DNA from: Thermoactinomyces mirandus
Lineage (GTDB): Bacteria > Bacillota > Bacilli > Thermoactinomycetales > Thermoactinomycetaceae
Direction: 5' to 3'
NCBI RefSeq assembly: GCF_013868055.1
Contig: NZ_JACEOL010000007.1
Coordinates: 1 to 64,000, forward strand
Length of the DNA: 64,000 bases
Notes under the pieces: model-generated
Database searches by the model: none
What the model was told of the DNA's origin: nothing
What the model saw: only the letters and a program-made list of their open reading frames with translations
In this document: positions 55,514 through 63,759 of the stretch, piece by piece
How positions within the stretch are numbered: position 1 is the first letter of the stretch
How the letters are laid out: every line of letters begins with the position of its first letter
Position numbers and translations under genes: made by a program

Positions 55514-56884
55514 ATGGCGATTTTTTCGCAAAACAAGCGGTTAACAAAACATATAAAACGGAAAAACGAGCAAGAGACAGCGAAAAAGAAGTCAGTGGAT
55601 AACAATCGTGTCAATGAATTGGCCCAGCATTTCAAGGCGCGGTTGCTCAGGGAAACCGATTTGGAAAAACTGACCCGAATGTCTTCATCTGAATTGCGTA
55701 TTACGCTGGATCGTTTGGTCAGCCGGTACCTGGCTGATGAGCAGGTGGTTTTGACAAATGAAGAACGCAACCGGGTGATTAACCGGATCATTAACGAATC
55801 GGTGGGGTATGGGCCTCTGGAAGCTTTGCTGAATGATGACGAAATAACGGAAATCATGGTCAATGGTCCATATGAAGTGTTTTATGAGAAAAACGGGAAA
55901 CTTCACAAAACGGATATTCAATTTCGGGATGAGGAAGCCCTTCGTCATGTCATCGACCGGATTGTCGCTCCGATTGGGCGGCGGATCGACGTGAGTTCCC
56001 CAATGGTGGATGCCCGCCTTCCTGATGGCAGCCGGGTTAACGCGGTGATTCCCCCCATCAGTTTAAAAGGGTCCGTAGTTTCAATCCGGAAATTTCGCAA
56101 AGAACCGATTCGCCTGAATGATTTAATTTCATTTGGAAGTCTGACAGAAGAAATGGGGCAGTTCCTGACAAGCCTGGTTCATGCCAGGTTAAACATCATT
56201 ATTTCCGGGGGAACCGGAAGCGGAAAAACGACTCTGCTGAATGCCTTGGCCTGTTTTATTCCGCCCGATGAGCGGATTATCACGATTGAGGATATGGCGG
56301 AACTGCGTATTCCCCATAATCACGTGGTGGGAATGGAAGGACGTCCGGCCAACGTCGAAGGAAAAGGGGAAGTCTCCATCCGGCAACTGGTGAGAAATGC
56401 GCTCAGGATGCGTCCCGACCGGATTATTGTGGGAGAAGTTCGCGGGGCGGAAGCGTTCGACATGCTCCAGGCGATGAATACCGGACATGAAGGATCAATT
56501 ACCACCGTCCACGCCAATTCCCCTTCTGACGCGATGAGCCGTCTGGAAGGAATGGTCATGATGTCGGGTCTTGATCTTCCGTCTGAAGTGATTCGCCAGT
56601 ATATTGTTGGGGCGGTTGACTATATTGTGCAGATTGGCCGTCTGCCAGATGGAAAACGGAAAATGTTGGCCATCTCCGAAATGGAGCAGAAGGAAGACGG
56701 AATGGTACGGATGAACGATATTTTCCGTTTCGTCCAGACCAACATTTCCCCTGACGGGAAGGTAGAAGGATATTTCAGTGCTACCGGAACCATTCCCAGA
56801 TGTTATGAACGGCTCAAGGCATATGGTGTCAGTGTAAATAAAGATATTTTCCGTCCCGTTTCACCAGGGAGGGAACATTTATGA
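55514..56884 (+). CDS. Tad secretion ATPase CpaF/TadA
   Basis: Cytoplasmic motor ATPase that powers Flp pilus extension. The N-terminal helical region is followed by the conserved GYGPLEALLNDDEITEIMVNGP segment, here cited as GYGPLEALLNDDEIT. Walker A is IISGGTGSGKTTLLNAL near residue 230, and Walker B with the Asp/His boxes is in RIIVGEVRGAEAFDMLQAMN, then GSITTVHANS. 456 residues. ATG 55514 follows gagagagg. It overlaps the next gene by four bases (ATGA). Confidence 0.93.
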   Translation: MAIFSQNKRLTKHIKRKNEQETAKKKSVDNNRVNELAQHFKARLLRETDLEKLTRMSSSELRITLDRLVSRYLADEQVVLTNEERNRVINRIINESVGYGPLEALLNDDEITEIMVNGPYEVFYEKNGKLHKTDIQFRDEEALRHVIDRIVAPIGRRIDVSSPMVDARLPDGSRVNAVIPPISLKGSVVSIRKFRKEPIRLNDLISFGSLTEEMGQFLTSLVHARLNIIISGGTGSGKTTLLNALACFIPPDERIITIEDMAELRIPHNHVVGMEGRPANVEGKGEVSIRQLVRNALRMRPDRIIVGEVRGAEAFDMLQAMNTGHEGSITTVHANSPSDAMSRLEGMVMMSGLDLPSEVIRQYIVGAVDYIVQIGRLPDGKRKMLAISEMEQKEDGMVRMNDIFRFVQTNISPDGKVEGYFSATGTIPRCYERLKAYGVSVNKDIFRPVSPGREHL

Positions 56885-57804
56885 TTATAGCCATCTTTGG
56901 AACAGCCGCTGTTTTTTGTTTCATGATTGCCATCTGTTTCTGGCTGCAGATGAGAGTCGCCAAAAGCCAAACGGCGGAGGTTCTTGAAAAATATATTGGA
57001 AACAAGGAAGAAATCAGCTGGTCGGACCGCCTGGCAGACCGCCTCGATCAACAATCCTGGGCGAAAAAACTGGAACCGGAATTGAAAAGGGCAAGCATCA
57101 ACTTGCGTCCGTCGGAGTATGGGGCACTTTTGCTGCTTGCAGAAATCGGGCTGATCTTTTTATTGATTATAGGATTTGATGCCCCGTTCTTCCTCAGTTT
57201 ACTGATTGCTTCTTTCCTTGTCCCTTTTGGGTCGAAAATGCTGATTAATTCCCGTAAATTCCTTTATGTGCGAAAAATTGAAGACCATTTGTCCGAAGCC
57301 TGCCGCCTGTTAAGCAGTGCGGCGCGTGCAGGTTTGTCTATTCCGCAGGGCTTGGAACTGGTTGAGAAAGAGATGCATGGTCCCATCAAAGAGGAACTTG
57401 GTATCGTTGTTAAGGAATTGCAGTTGGGAAGGAATCTCGAAACATCACTGAAAGAGATGCTTGAGCGGGTTCCATCCCGCGATATGCAGGTCTTTGTCAA
57501 TGCCCTGATCATTCAGCGGCGTGCCGGCGGGGATTTGGCCAAAGTCCTGAGCGAAATGGCCAATACCATGGAAGAAAGAAAAATTATTCACAAGACCATT
57601 GACGCCACCGTGGCCCAGTCCCGCTATTCGGCCTATTTGTTGCCGATTGTATCACTATTGGTTGTCTTTATGATGAGCAAAATGCTGGATGGTTTTATTG
57701 AGTTTTTCTCATCTATTTATGGAATGATTGTTTTAGGGATTTTTATTATTTTGCAGATTATTGGTTTTATATTAATTAAGAAAATTGCTGACATCAAAGT
57801 GTAG
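56881..57804 (+). CDS. TadB-like type II secretion F-domain membrane protein
   Basis: Inner-membrane platform protein of the pilus. A T2SSF domain lies at about residues 135-260 (EDHLSEACRLLSSAARAGLSIPQ, RVPSRDMQVFVNALIIQRRAGGDLA, here in part), flanked by transmembrane segments at the N-terminus, near residues 80-110 and two at the C-terminus. 307 residues. Translation is coupled to cpaF by ATGA; TadC follows after 12 bases. Confidence 0.9.
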   Translation: MIIAIFGTAAVFCFMIAICFWLQMRVAKSQTAEVLEKYIGNKEEISWSDRLADRLDQQSWAKKLEPELKRASINLRPSEYGALLLLAEIGLIFLLIIGFDAPFFLSLLIASFLVPFGSKMLINSRKFLYVRKIEDHLSEACRLLSSAARAGLSIPQGLELVEKEMHGPIKEELGIVVKELQLGRNLETSLKEMLERVPSRDMQVFVNALIIQRRAGGDLAKVLSEMANTMEERKIIHKTIDATVAQSRYSAYLLPIVSLLVVFMMSKMLDGFIEFFSSIYGMIVLGIFIILQIIGFILIKKIADIKV

Positions 57805-57816
57805 GGGTAGATTATA

Positions 57817-58725
57817 ATGATACTCTATTTTATTGTTGTTTGTATCTGGTCAAGTCTTTTTTTGGCAGGGATTTTTTATTACTCCTACAGCATGGAACTG
57901 GAAAAAGTGCGTTCCAACCTGGATCACTTTATTCCACCATGGAAAGTTATGAAACAAAAACGAAGTAAAAGGGCATTTCTTCATCAATGGATGGATAAAT
58001 TGTCGCCTACAGGAAGGAAAATTCAAATTCTTAGTGATGACCGGGAGCTGGAAGGTTCATTGACTAAAGCCGGATATCCTTATCAATTAACAGTAGCGCG
58101 GATCCATGGTGCGAAGTTGCTCGGTTTAATTACCGGTGCGGTATTCGGTTTTCTCTGGTACTTATTCGGTCTTCCCCTAGCTGTCTTTTTGATCGTCTTT
58201 GCCCCATTTTTGGGCTATATGGCTCCGATTTATCTGGTGCGCTTTATCGCGAAAAAGAGGCAACAACAGATTCGACTGGAACTTCCTGATTATCTCGACA
58301 TGATGAGTATTACACTACAGGCAGGGATGTCTATGGATGATGCTCTTGCTTATTATGTGGAAACTACAGACGGCCCGTTGAGTGAGGAACTGGCGCGGTT
58401 AAATCAGGAAATCCGGTTTGGGATGCAAAGGGAAATTGCTTACCGTTCCTTGCTTAAAAGAACAGACTCCCCTGAATTGGAGGCCTTGATTCAATCACTG
58501 ATTCAGGCATATAACCTGGGAACACCGATTGCGAAAACCTTCGCTCTGCAAGCCCAGGAAATGCGCCGGATGAGATCAGAGAAAGCAAAAGAAGAGGCCG
58601 GTAAAGCAGCACCCAAGATTTCCCTGGTTACCGGATTAATCATTGCGCCTTCAATTATGTTTTTGATCTTAAGTGCCATTATTTACACCAACTTTATTGC
58701 CCACAATATCTTCAGTGGTTTTTAA
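57817..58725 (+). CDS. TadC-like type II secretion F-domain membrane protein
   Basis: Second platform protein, paralogous to TadB. The T2SSF domain (LPDYLDMMSITLQAGMSMDDAL, TPIAKTFALQAQEMR) is preceded by hydrophobic segments around residues 1-20 and 100-140 and followed by one at the C-terminus. 302 residues. TadB and TadC are thought to form the membrane base together. The pilin gene follows after about 100 bases. Confidence 0.9.
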   Translation: MILYFIVVCIWSSLFLAGIFYYSYSMELEKVRSNLDHFIPPWKVMKQKRSKRAFLHQWMDKLSPTGRKIQILSDDRELEGSLTKAGYPYQLTVARIHGAKLLGLITGAVFGFLWYLFGLPLAVFLIVFAPFLGYMAPIYLVRFIAKKRQQQIRLELPDYLDMMSITLQAGMSMDDALAYYVETTDGPLSEELARLNQEIRFGMQREIAYRSLLKRTDSPELEALIQSLIQAYNLGTPIAKTFALQAQEMRRMRSEKAKEEAGKAAPKISLVTGLIIAPSIMFLILSAIIYTNFIAHNIFSGF

Positions 58726-58823
58726 CCGGTACGTTTTGAAGGAGGTGTCCGGGTAAAAAAAGAATTAGTATGATGGCAGGCATTTATTGACTTATAGAAT
58801 TTTTTATTTAATGAGGAGGAAGT

Positions 58824-59039
58824 ATGATGAAAAACATTTTCAAAAGTAAAAAAGGTTCTCCCACGTTGGAGTATGTGTTGATTATTGCTGCCGGAGCTGC
58901 CTTTGCCGCTTTGCTGATTGGCGTGTTTAGTAAGGATGAAGGTGGATTGGGTGGAGAAATTATGGAAGAAATGAAGAATAAGGTTATTGAGACTATTCAA
59001 GGAGTTACACAAGATGGTCAATCTGGCCAGCAACCTTAG
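58824..59039 (+). CDS. Flp-type pilin
   Basis: Major pilin candidate of the Tad system. A short basic leader (MMKNIFKSKKG) ends at Gly11, the likely prepilin cleavage site, followed by SPTLEYVLIIAAGAAFAALLIG with glutamate at +5 and tyrosine at +6, the Flp signature. The mature protein would be about 60 residues. ATG 58824 and ATG 58827 are both possible behind aggagga. There is no TadE/TadF minor pilin gene next to it in this window. Confidence 0.88.
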   Translation: MMKNIFKSKKGSPTLEYVLIIAAGAAFAALLIGVFSKDEGGLGGEIMEEMKNKVIETIQGVTQDGQSGQQP

Positions 59040-59063
59040 AATGACTAGTATATGAAAGATCCG

Positions 59064-59088
59064 GGGTATGGTCTTATTAGCCATGCCT
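59064..59088 (+). terminator. Hairpin after the pilin gene
   Basis: Stem ggtatgg with ccatgcc (one wobble), followed by tcttcc. A weak terminator here would favour pilin mRNA over the downstream genes. Confidence 0.4.
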
Positions 59089-59124
59089 CTTCCGTCATAT
59101 TTTTAAATACGGGAAGGGATGCAG

Positions 59125-60456
59125 ATGAACAGGTTTCCGAAATTAGTTTTTTTGAGCATTTTGATTGTCGTGATGTTGCTGACAGCGTGTAATGCAAGCC
59201 AGGAGGCAGCCATCAACCCTGAAGAGTCAATACCGGAAAAAGTAAAATTTGGCGAAGATGTTCAGGGGATTTTTGACGAAAAGCCGGGAGTCTTTTCAGG
59301 AAGCCAATATGATGAACAGAAACTGCAAGCCGAGTTGGATCAATTGCCGGATAACATATCTTCAACCGAAGCCTATCGTTATTTGGTTCACTTTTTGTCA
59401 GAAGATTACCGCCCTTTGGTCAAGAAGGTGGAAGAGTTTGATACAACTTATACCATCGCTGGGGGGCAGCCAACGGATTCTGAACAGCCCAATGCTCTGC
59501 AAGAAAAAAGAAAACAGGTAAATATCGTCGTTCTGGTAGACGCGAGTGGTAGTATGGCTGGGCATGTAGATGGACAAAGGAAGATGGAAATCGCCAAGCA
59601 TGCTGTGTCCCGTTTTGCCCAGGCATTGCCGGAACAAGTCAATGTGTCCCTGCGGGTCTATGGCCATCTGGGAAGCAATCAAAGGAAAGATAAAGAGGTT
59701 TCCTGCAAAAGTACGGAGGAAATCTATCCTTTATCCAAATACAACCAGAATAAGTTTGAGAAATCATTAAATCAACTGAAACCCGTCGGTTACACCCCGA
59801 TTGCGCTGGCGATCCAGAAAGCGCAAAAAGATTTGAGCAAGTATAACGCCAGCCAGAATGAAAACATTGTCTATATCGTAAGTGATGGAATAGAGACCTG
59901 TGGCGGTGACCCGGTTGGAGCGGCAAAGCAGTTGCATGAATCGAATATAAAGGCGATTGTAAACATCATTGGCTTTGATGTGGATAATGCCGGACAACAG
60001 GCGTTGAAACAAGTGGCTGTGGCGGGGGGCGGGGAATTTGAGACTGCCAATAGCGCTGAGGAATTACGCCGGTATTTGGATGCTCAAAATACGAAAATGG
60101 AGTTAAAATGGCGTATCTGGGATACAGAAGCACGTTCAAAATTACAAGGAACCCTTATAGAAAAAGAGACAGCAGTGAGAAAACTTGTAGGTTTAGCAGC
60201 TAGTGAATTTGATCAGAAAGTGAAGTTAGAAAATCAACGGATGGTTGATGCACTTAATTATTTGGAAGAAAAGAAAAAAATAAACTTTGAAAATCGGCAA
60301 ACCGTAGATTCTTATCTCATTTGGCGAAAAAAAGAACTGGAAAAATACTCTGATAGCAAATATCATAGCTTAAACAAGATTTTAAGGGATAATTATCAAG
60401 AGCTAGAAAAGAGAATTAAGGAAATGAAAAATAAAGGTTTAGAGGAGTATCAATAA
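59125..60456 (+). CDS. von Willebrand factor A domain lipoprotein
   Basis: Predicted surface lipoprotein of 443 residues. A signal sequence ends in the lipobox LTAC (Cys22). The vWA domain covers about residues 130-320, with the metal-ion-dependent adhesion site DASGS at 139-143, the threonine in GYTPIALAI and the aspartate in VYIVSDGIETCGG. The C-terminal 120 residues are charged and probably helical. ATG 59125 is six bases from gggaaggg; ATG 59119 abuts it. vWA proteins next to Tad loci often act in adhesion, so a pilus-linked adhesin is plausible but unproven. Confidence 0.82.
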   Translation: MNRFPKLVFLSILIVVMLLTACNASQEAAINPEESIPEKVKFGEDVQGIFDEKPGVFSGSQYDEQKLQAELDQLPDNISSTEAYRYLVHFLSEDYRPLVKKVEEFDTTYTIAGGQPTDSEQPNALQEKRKQVNIVVLVDASGSMAGHVDGQRKMEIAKHAVSRFAQALPEQVNVSLRVYGHLGSNQRKDKEVSCKSTEEIYPLSKYNQNKFEKSLNQLKPVGYTPIALAIQKAQKDLSKYNASQNENIVYIVSDGIETCGGDPVGAAKQLHESNIKAIVNIIGFDVDNAGQQALKQVAVAGGGEFETANSAEELRRYLDAQNTKMELKWRIWDTEARSKLQGTLIEKETAVRKLVGLAASEFDQKVKLENQRMVDALNYLEEKKKINFENRQTVDSYLIWRKKELEKYSDSKYHSLNKILRDNYQELEKRIKEMKNKGLEEYQ

Positions 60457-60468
60457 GATACATTGTTT

Positions 60469-60518
60469 AACAGGCTAAATTATTCCAAGGTATAAATACT
60501 ATCGCCATTTAGCCTGTT
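60469..60518 (+). terminator. Long inverted repeat after the vWA gene
   Basis: Perfect twelve-base arms (aacaggctaaat and atttagcctgtt) around a 26-base loop. A T-rich stretch follows 14 bases later, so termination is likely but not classical. Confidence 0.6.
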
Positions 60519-60572
60519 CACTCCATTTCTATTTTTTAGAAAACAGAGAGCAAAGTTTGGAGAGAGTCAAAC

Positions 60573-61547
60573 GTGAAAATAAAAAATACAAAGAGAACGA
60601 TTGCCCTGATTATTTTATCAATGATATTTATGATGTTGTTTTTTCCGTTTTTTCCCTTTCTGTTAAAAGCACAGGCCACACCAGACCCGGTGCTTCCCGA
60701 TTTCAAGGCTCCAACAACTGACCCGGTTCTTCCTGATTATAAAGCTCCGACAACCGATCCAGTACTTCCCGATTATAAAACTCCGCAAAATGGCTCTGTA
60801 AAACCTGACGAAGGGAACCAACAGGGAAAGCAACACCCATGGCTTGATACAGAAGATGCCTGGTGGAAAATAACCAAGTTTACCTTAAAAGATATTGCCT
60901 TGGATTGGACGGGTGCGATCGAACCTTTTACAGGCGATAATCCGATAGATGATATTGCTGTAGCTGGAAAATCAAGTTACAACATTTTAAAATCTCCCCG
61001 TGGCATTATTGGTGCTTTTTTTGGAGACGGGTCGCCACCCAAAATCATTATTGATGCCTGGGATGCTACTGATAAGACCATTGATTCCATTAATATTTTA
61101 CGGGATGTTAAAACAGTAAAAAATTTAGATGAGGTTGTTGCTACAAGCGATAATTTAACAGATATTGCAAACGTCCAAAAAACATTAAATACGATGAAAA
61201 CGGTCAGCCGTCTGTCAAAAGGGGTCGCAATAGGCGGGATGGCGGTTTCGGCGGCTGATATGTCGATAAATATTTATAAAGCTATCAACTCCACCGGAGA
61301 TGACCGGGCAGATAATATCATAAAAGCGTTTGGCAGTTTGGGAGAAGGAATGGTATCGGCATCAGCCCTGGCTGGGCCAACACCCTTTGGGGCTTTTCTG
61401 TTGATTGGCGGGGCAGCATTATGGGGATTCAGTTCTTTGTATATTTTGTATATCAATGTAGGTGGAACTAAAGCATTCAAAAATGCAGGCAAGGCGGTAG
61501 CTGATGGTGCAAAAAAAGTATGGAACAAAGTAACCAGCTGGTTTTAA
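60573..61547 (+). CDS. Secreted protein with proline-rich repeats and hydrophobic Gly/Ala-rich C-terminus
   Basis: Unrecognised protein of 324 residues. A signal sequence (IALIILSMIFMMLFFPFFPF) probably ends near LKAQA. Three 12-residue repeats of the type TDPVLPDYKAPT follow (residues 38-73). A middle region of about 130 residues has no known motif. The C-terminal third is Gly/Ala-rich and hydrophobic (SLGEGMVSASALAG, FLLIGGAALWGFSSLY), ending in a basic tail (KVWNKVTSWF). The C-terminal third resembles the product at 63419-63739. Possible roles are a pilus-linked surface protein or a membrane-active effector; neither is shown. Confidence 0.7.
   Translation: MKIKNTKRTIALIILSMIFMMLFFPFFPFLLKAQATPDPVLPDFKAPTTDPVLPDYKAPTTDPVLPDYKTPQNGSVKPDEGNQQGKQHPWLDTEDAWWKITKFTLKDIALDWTGAIEPFTGDNPIDDIAVAGKSSYNILKSPRGIIGAFFGDGSPPKIIIDAWDATDKTIDSINILRDVKTVKNLDEVVATSDNLTDIANVQKTLNTMKTVSRLSKGVAIGGMAVSAADMSINIYKAINSTGDDRADNIIKAFGSLGEGMVSASALAGPTPFGAFLLIGGAALWGFSSLYILYINVGGTKAFKNAGKAVADGAKKVWNKVTSWF
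60684..60791 (+). repeat. Three tandem 36-base repeats
   Basis: Units at 60684-60719, 60720-60755 and 60756-60791 each encode a DPVLPD[F/Y]K-type segment. Most differences between units are at third codon positions, which suggests selection on the protein. Proline-rich spacers of this kind often cross the cell wall. Confidence 0.85.
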
Positions 61548-61561
61548 TGGGAGGAAGAGAA

Positions 61562-62398
61562 ATGAATTTAAAAAAACTGATGACCAATCCATTACCGGAT
61601 CCTCTTGCTCAGGTCAAGGAAATGGCAAAAAAGTATTGTTATTCGGGTGAAAAATATAAAATTTACAATGAACATGCCGAAATAGATAGAGAAAATTACT
61701 ACATGGTAGTTTATTGGAAGGAACCGATAAAAGAGTCATTGACTGGATTATTAATTGTTCGAGAGGATGGAGAGTTGCTTCCTTTTGAAGAATGTTTCGA
61801 GGTTTATAAACTGCTTACTGGTGTTGATACCCATTTAAAAACCATTTTAATTCATATAGGCCCATATTGGATCCAGAAGCCGCAATTTGTTTGGCATCGT
61901 TTAAAACGTCTGTTGGAGAAAGTGTATCCTGCTGTCGAGCGATCAAAAAATACAGAGTTGGAAAGAGCTTATCAAGGGTTTTTAGAGATTCCGTCAGTGA
62001 TGCTTTCCACGCATGAAGAGATGAAGGAAGTTGTAGAAAGAGGAAAAAAACTTTTTTCAGAGTTGACAACGGATTACTTGATTACAAGAGATTTTTATGA
62101 TCGGGTGGATCATGAGCATACACTATTAATGAACTTGGTGGCAAAGCAATTAAGAGTACAAATTGAAACGGACCAGGTTCGCAGGGAATTCTTAAATCTG
62201 TTTCAAAGGCAGATTCCGCTTTGGGATATAATTAACCAATTGAGGTATTTAAGACTCTTTCAATATCATCGGAAACTGAAAGTGGATAAGAGAACATATG
62301 AAGGTTATCAGGATATTCGCCAAGATGTAAAACGTTATGAAGCCAACCGGCCATTACGTGAAAAACAAATCCAAAGTATACGAAATCCAAGAAGTTAA
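61562..62398 (+). CDS. Unknown soluble protein, partner of the upstream hydrophobic protein
   Basis: A 278-residue protein without signal peptide or membrane segment. The N-terminal 80 residues contain ENYYMVVYWKEP and TGLLIVREDGELLPFEECFEV; the rest is helical and charged. I do not recognise the family. The same layout recurs in the gene cut by the right edge (63760), which also follows a hydrophobic Gly/Ala-rich product. The repeated gene pairing suggests the two proteins act together, for example as effector and immunity or chaperone; this is inference. ATG 61562 follows gggaggaag. Confidence 0.72.
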   Translation: MNLKKLMTNPLPDPLAQVKEMAKKYCYSGEKYKIYNEHAEIDRENYYMVVYWKEPIKESLTGLLIVREDGELLPFEECFEVYKLLTGVDTHLKTILIHIGPYWIQKPQFVWHRLKRLLEKVYPAVERSKNTELERAYQGFLEIPSVMLSTHEEMKEVVERGKKLFSELTTDYLITRDFYDRVDHEHTLLMNLVAKQLRVQIETDQVRREFLNLFQRQIPLWDIINQLRYLRLFQYHRKLKVDKRTYEGYQDIRQDVKRYEANRPLREKQIQSIRNPRS

Positions 62399-62410
62399 AG
62401 GAAGTGGACG

Positions 62411-63085
62411 ATGGTTATCCGGTCATCTTTACAACTTTATAAGCAGGAGTTTGGACGCATTTTGCTTCTGGGTTTACTCGTTACCCTGCCTGTTCAGTTG
62501 ATTGCCATGTTTTTTACCAATTATTTTTATACCTATTACGGCATCCTGAATCTTGTTTATGTGGCTGATTGGTTTTTTGCATTTATTATTCTGCTATCTA
62601 TCAGTTTTGTACAAATTCCTTTTATTCGTTTATTTCAGTTACATATCAGCCGTGAGCCCGTTAAAGTCAGTAAAACTATTGACAGTCTGATGAAAAGTGG
62701 CTTTACGGTTTATGTTATGGGAATTTTATATGCAATCTGTGTGGTGGTTAGCAGCTTGTTTTTTATCATTCCGGGCCTGATCCTGATGGTACTTCTTTAT
62801 GCTTTCCCCTATGCAGTGGTTATGGAAGGGGAAAAATGGGGTAGTGCCTTTAAACTGGCGATTCAGTTTGGCAAGGACAATTTTTTCCGTTTGCTGGGGA
62901 TCATTCTCGGGTTTTCGCTGGTGGAAATGACAGTCGAACGGATAATTGAATTTGGTGTATTGAGTTTGACGCATAACTTTTTGATTATTTCTCTGGTGCT
63001 GTTAACAGTCAATATGTTTTTTATTCCGCTATTCAGCTTTATTAACGGTTTTGTTTATGCGAAATGGGCTGGTCAATTGGATTGA
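62411..63085 (+). CDS. Multi-pass membrane protein of unknown function
   Basis: A 224-residue protein with about six hydrophobic segments (residues 13-35, 45-75, 95-130, 155-175, 180-210). The sequence FIIPGLILMVLLYAFPYAVVMEG, then GSAFKLAIQFGKDNFFRLLGIILGF, resembles the broad YciC/glycerophosphodiesterase membrane-domain group. It starts at ATG 62411, 12 bases after the preceding gene, so it is probably in the same operon. A terminator follows. Confidence 0.7.
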   Translation: MVIRSSLQLYKQEFGRILLLGLLVTLPVQLIAMFFTNYFYTYYGILNLVYVADWFFAFIILLSISFVQIPFIRLFQLHISREPVKVSKTIDSLMKSGFTVYVMGILYAICVVVSSLFFIIPGLILMVLLYAFPYAVVMEGEKWGSAFKLAIQFGKDNFFRLLGIILGFSLVEMTVERIIEFGVLSLTHNFLIISLVLLTVNMFFIPLFSFINGFVYAKWAGQLD

Positions 63086-63108
63086 AGTTGAAAGGCTGTT
63101 GTTGGTAG

Positions 63109-63150
63109 AAAGAGGGAAATCATGCTTGTTTTTTGGTTTTCCCTCTTTTA
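63109..63150 (+). terminator. Intrinsic terminator closing the first module
   Basis: Perfect eleven-base stem (aaagagggaaa with tttccctcttt) around an 18-base T-rich loop. Confidence 0.75.
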
Positions 63151-63215
63151 TTCATTATCAATATCAATTAAGTAAGCCAAATTCAAATATTGTCCAAAAT
63201 ACGGAACTTAAGTAA

Positions 63216-63243
63216 TTGAAAAATCTTAGAGTTAGTATATTAT
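63216..63243 (+). promoter_or_regulatory. Possible promoter of the second module
   Basis: TTGAAA (63216-63221), 16-base spacer, TATTAT (63238-63243), in the gap between the terminator and the second hydrophobic-protein frame. Confidence 0.4.
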
Positions 63244-63418
63244 TCAACCTGGCCATCTTAAATAAACAGTGTATGGGGTTGGTAGATAAATCAATCTTGT
63301 TTTCATTCCGCGTTAAGGGGAAAGGTAGTCGATTATTTGGAAGAGGGCCTTCTTAGCTGGTCCAAGCGGAAGAATTAGTTTCTCGCAACTTGCAGCATCT
63401 CCAGGATCGATCAGTGGT

Positions 63419-63739
63419 TTGGGTAAATTTGCCGGCTGGGTAGGTGTTGGTCTCTTGGCATATGAATCGGTTGCAGGTTTTTCCCAAGCTTTTGCCGTCG
63501 AAGATGGTTCACAGAAGCAAGCAGATGGGGTCTTAAAAGGGATCGCAGGTTTAGGGGGAGCGGCTTTTGGGATTGGAACGCTTATAATGGCTGCAGTTCC
63601 TGCGGCTGGTCTAATATTGTTAGGTGGAGGTTTGGCTTTTTGGTGTTTAGGAACTGCAGGAAAATATTTTACAAAGAATAAATCATTTAGAAACTTCTTT
63701 TCCGCGCCCGTACGGGGAATCAAAAAGCTCTTTAGCTAG
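63419..63739 (+). CDS. Truncated paralogue of the hydrophobic Gly/Ala-rich protein
   Basis: The frame is open from 63329 to 63739, but the first usable codon is TTG 63419, without a ribosome site; a good site (aaggggaaagg, 63315-63325) is followed by no in-frame start. The product (FAGWVGVGLLAYESVAGFSQ, LGGAAFGIGTLIMAAVPAAG, then a basic tail) aligns with the last third of the protein at 60573-61547, including the Gly/Ala stretch and the aromatic-basic end. Signal peptide and repeat region are missing. It is probably a decayed or 5'-truncated copy. Confidence 0.55.
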   Translation: MGKFAGWVGVGLLAYESVAGFSQAFAVEDGSQKQADGVLKGIAGLGGAAFGIGTLIMAAVPAAGLILLGGGLAFWCLGTAGKYFTKNKSFRNFFSAPVRGIKKLFS

Positions 63740-63759
63740 ATAAAGTGAGGTGAGTTTTT

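Noticed and set aside
60684-60791. CRISPR-like array
   Set aside because: The three 36-base units are contiguous, lack unique spacers and lie in frame inside a coding sequence.
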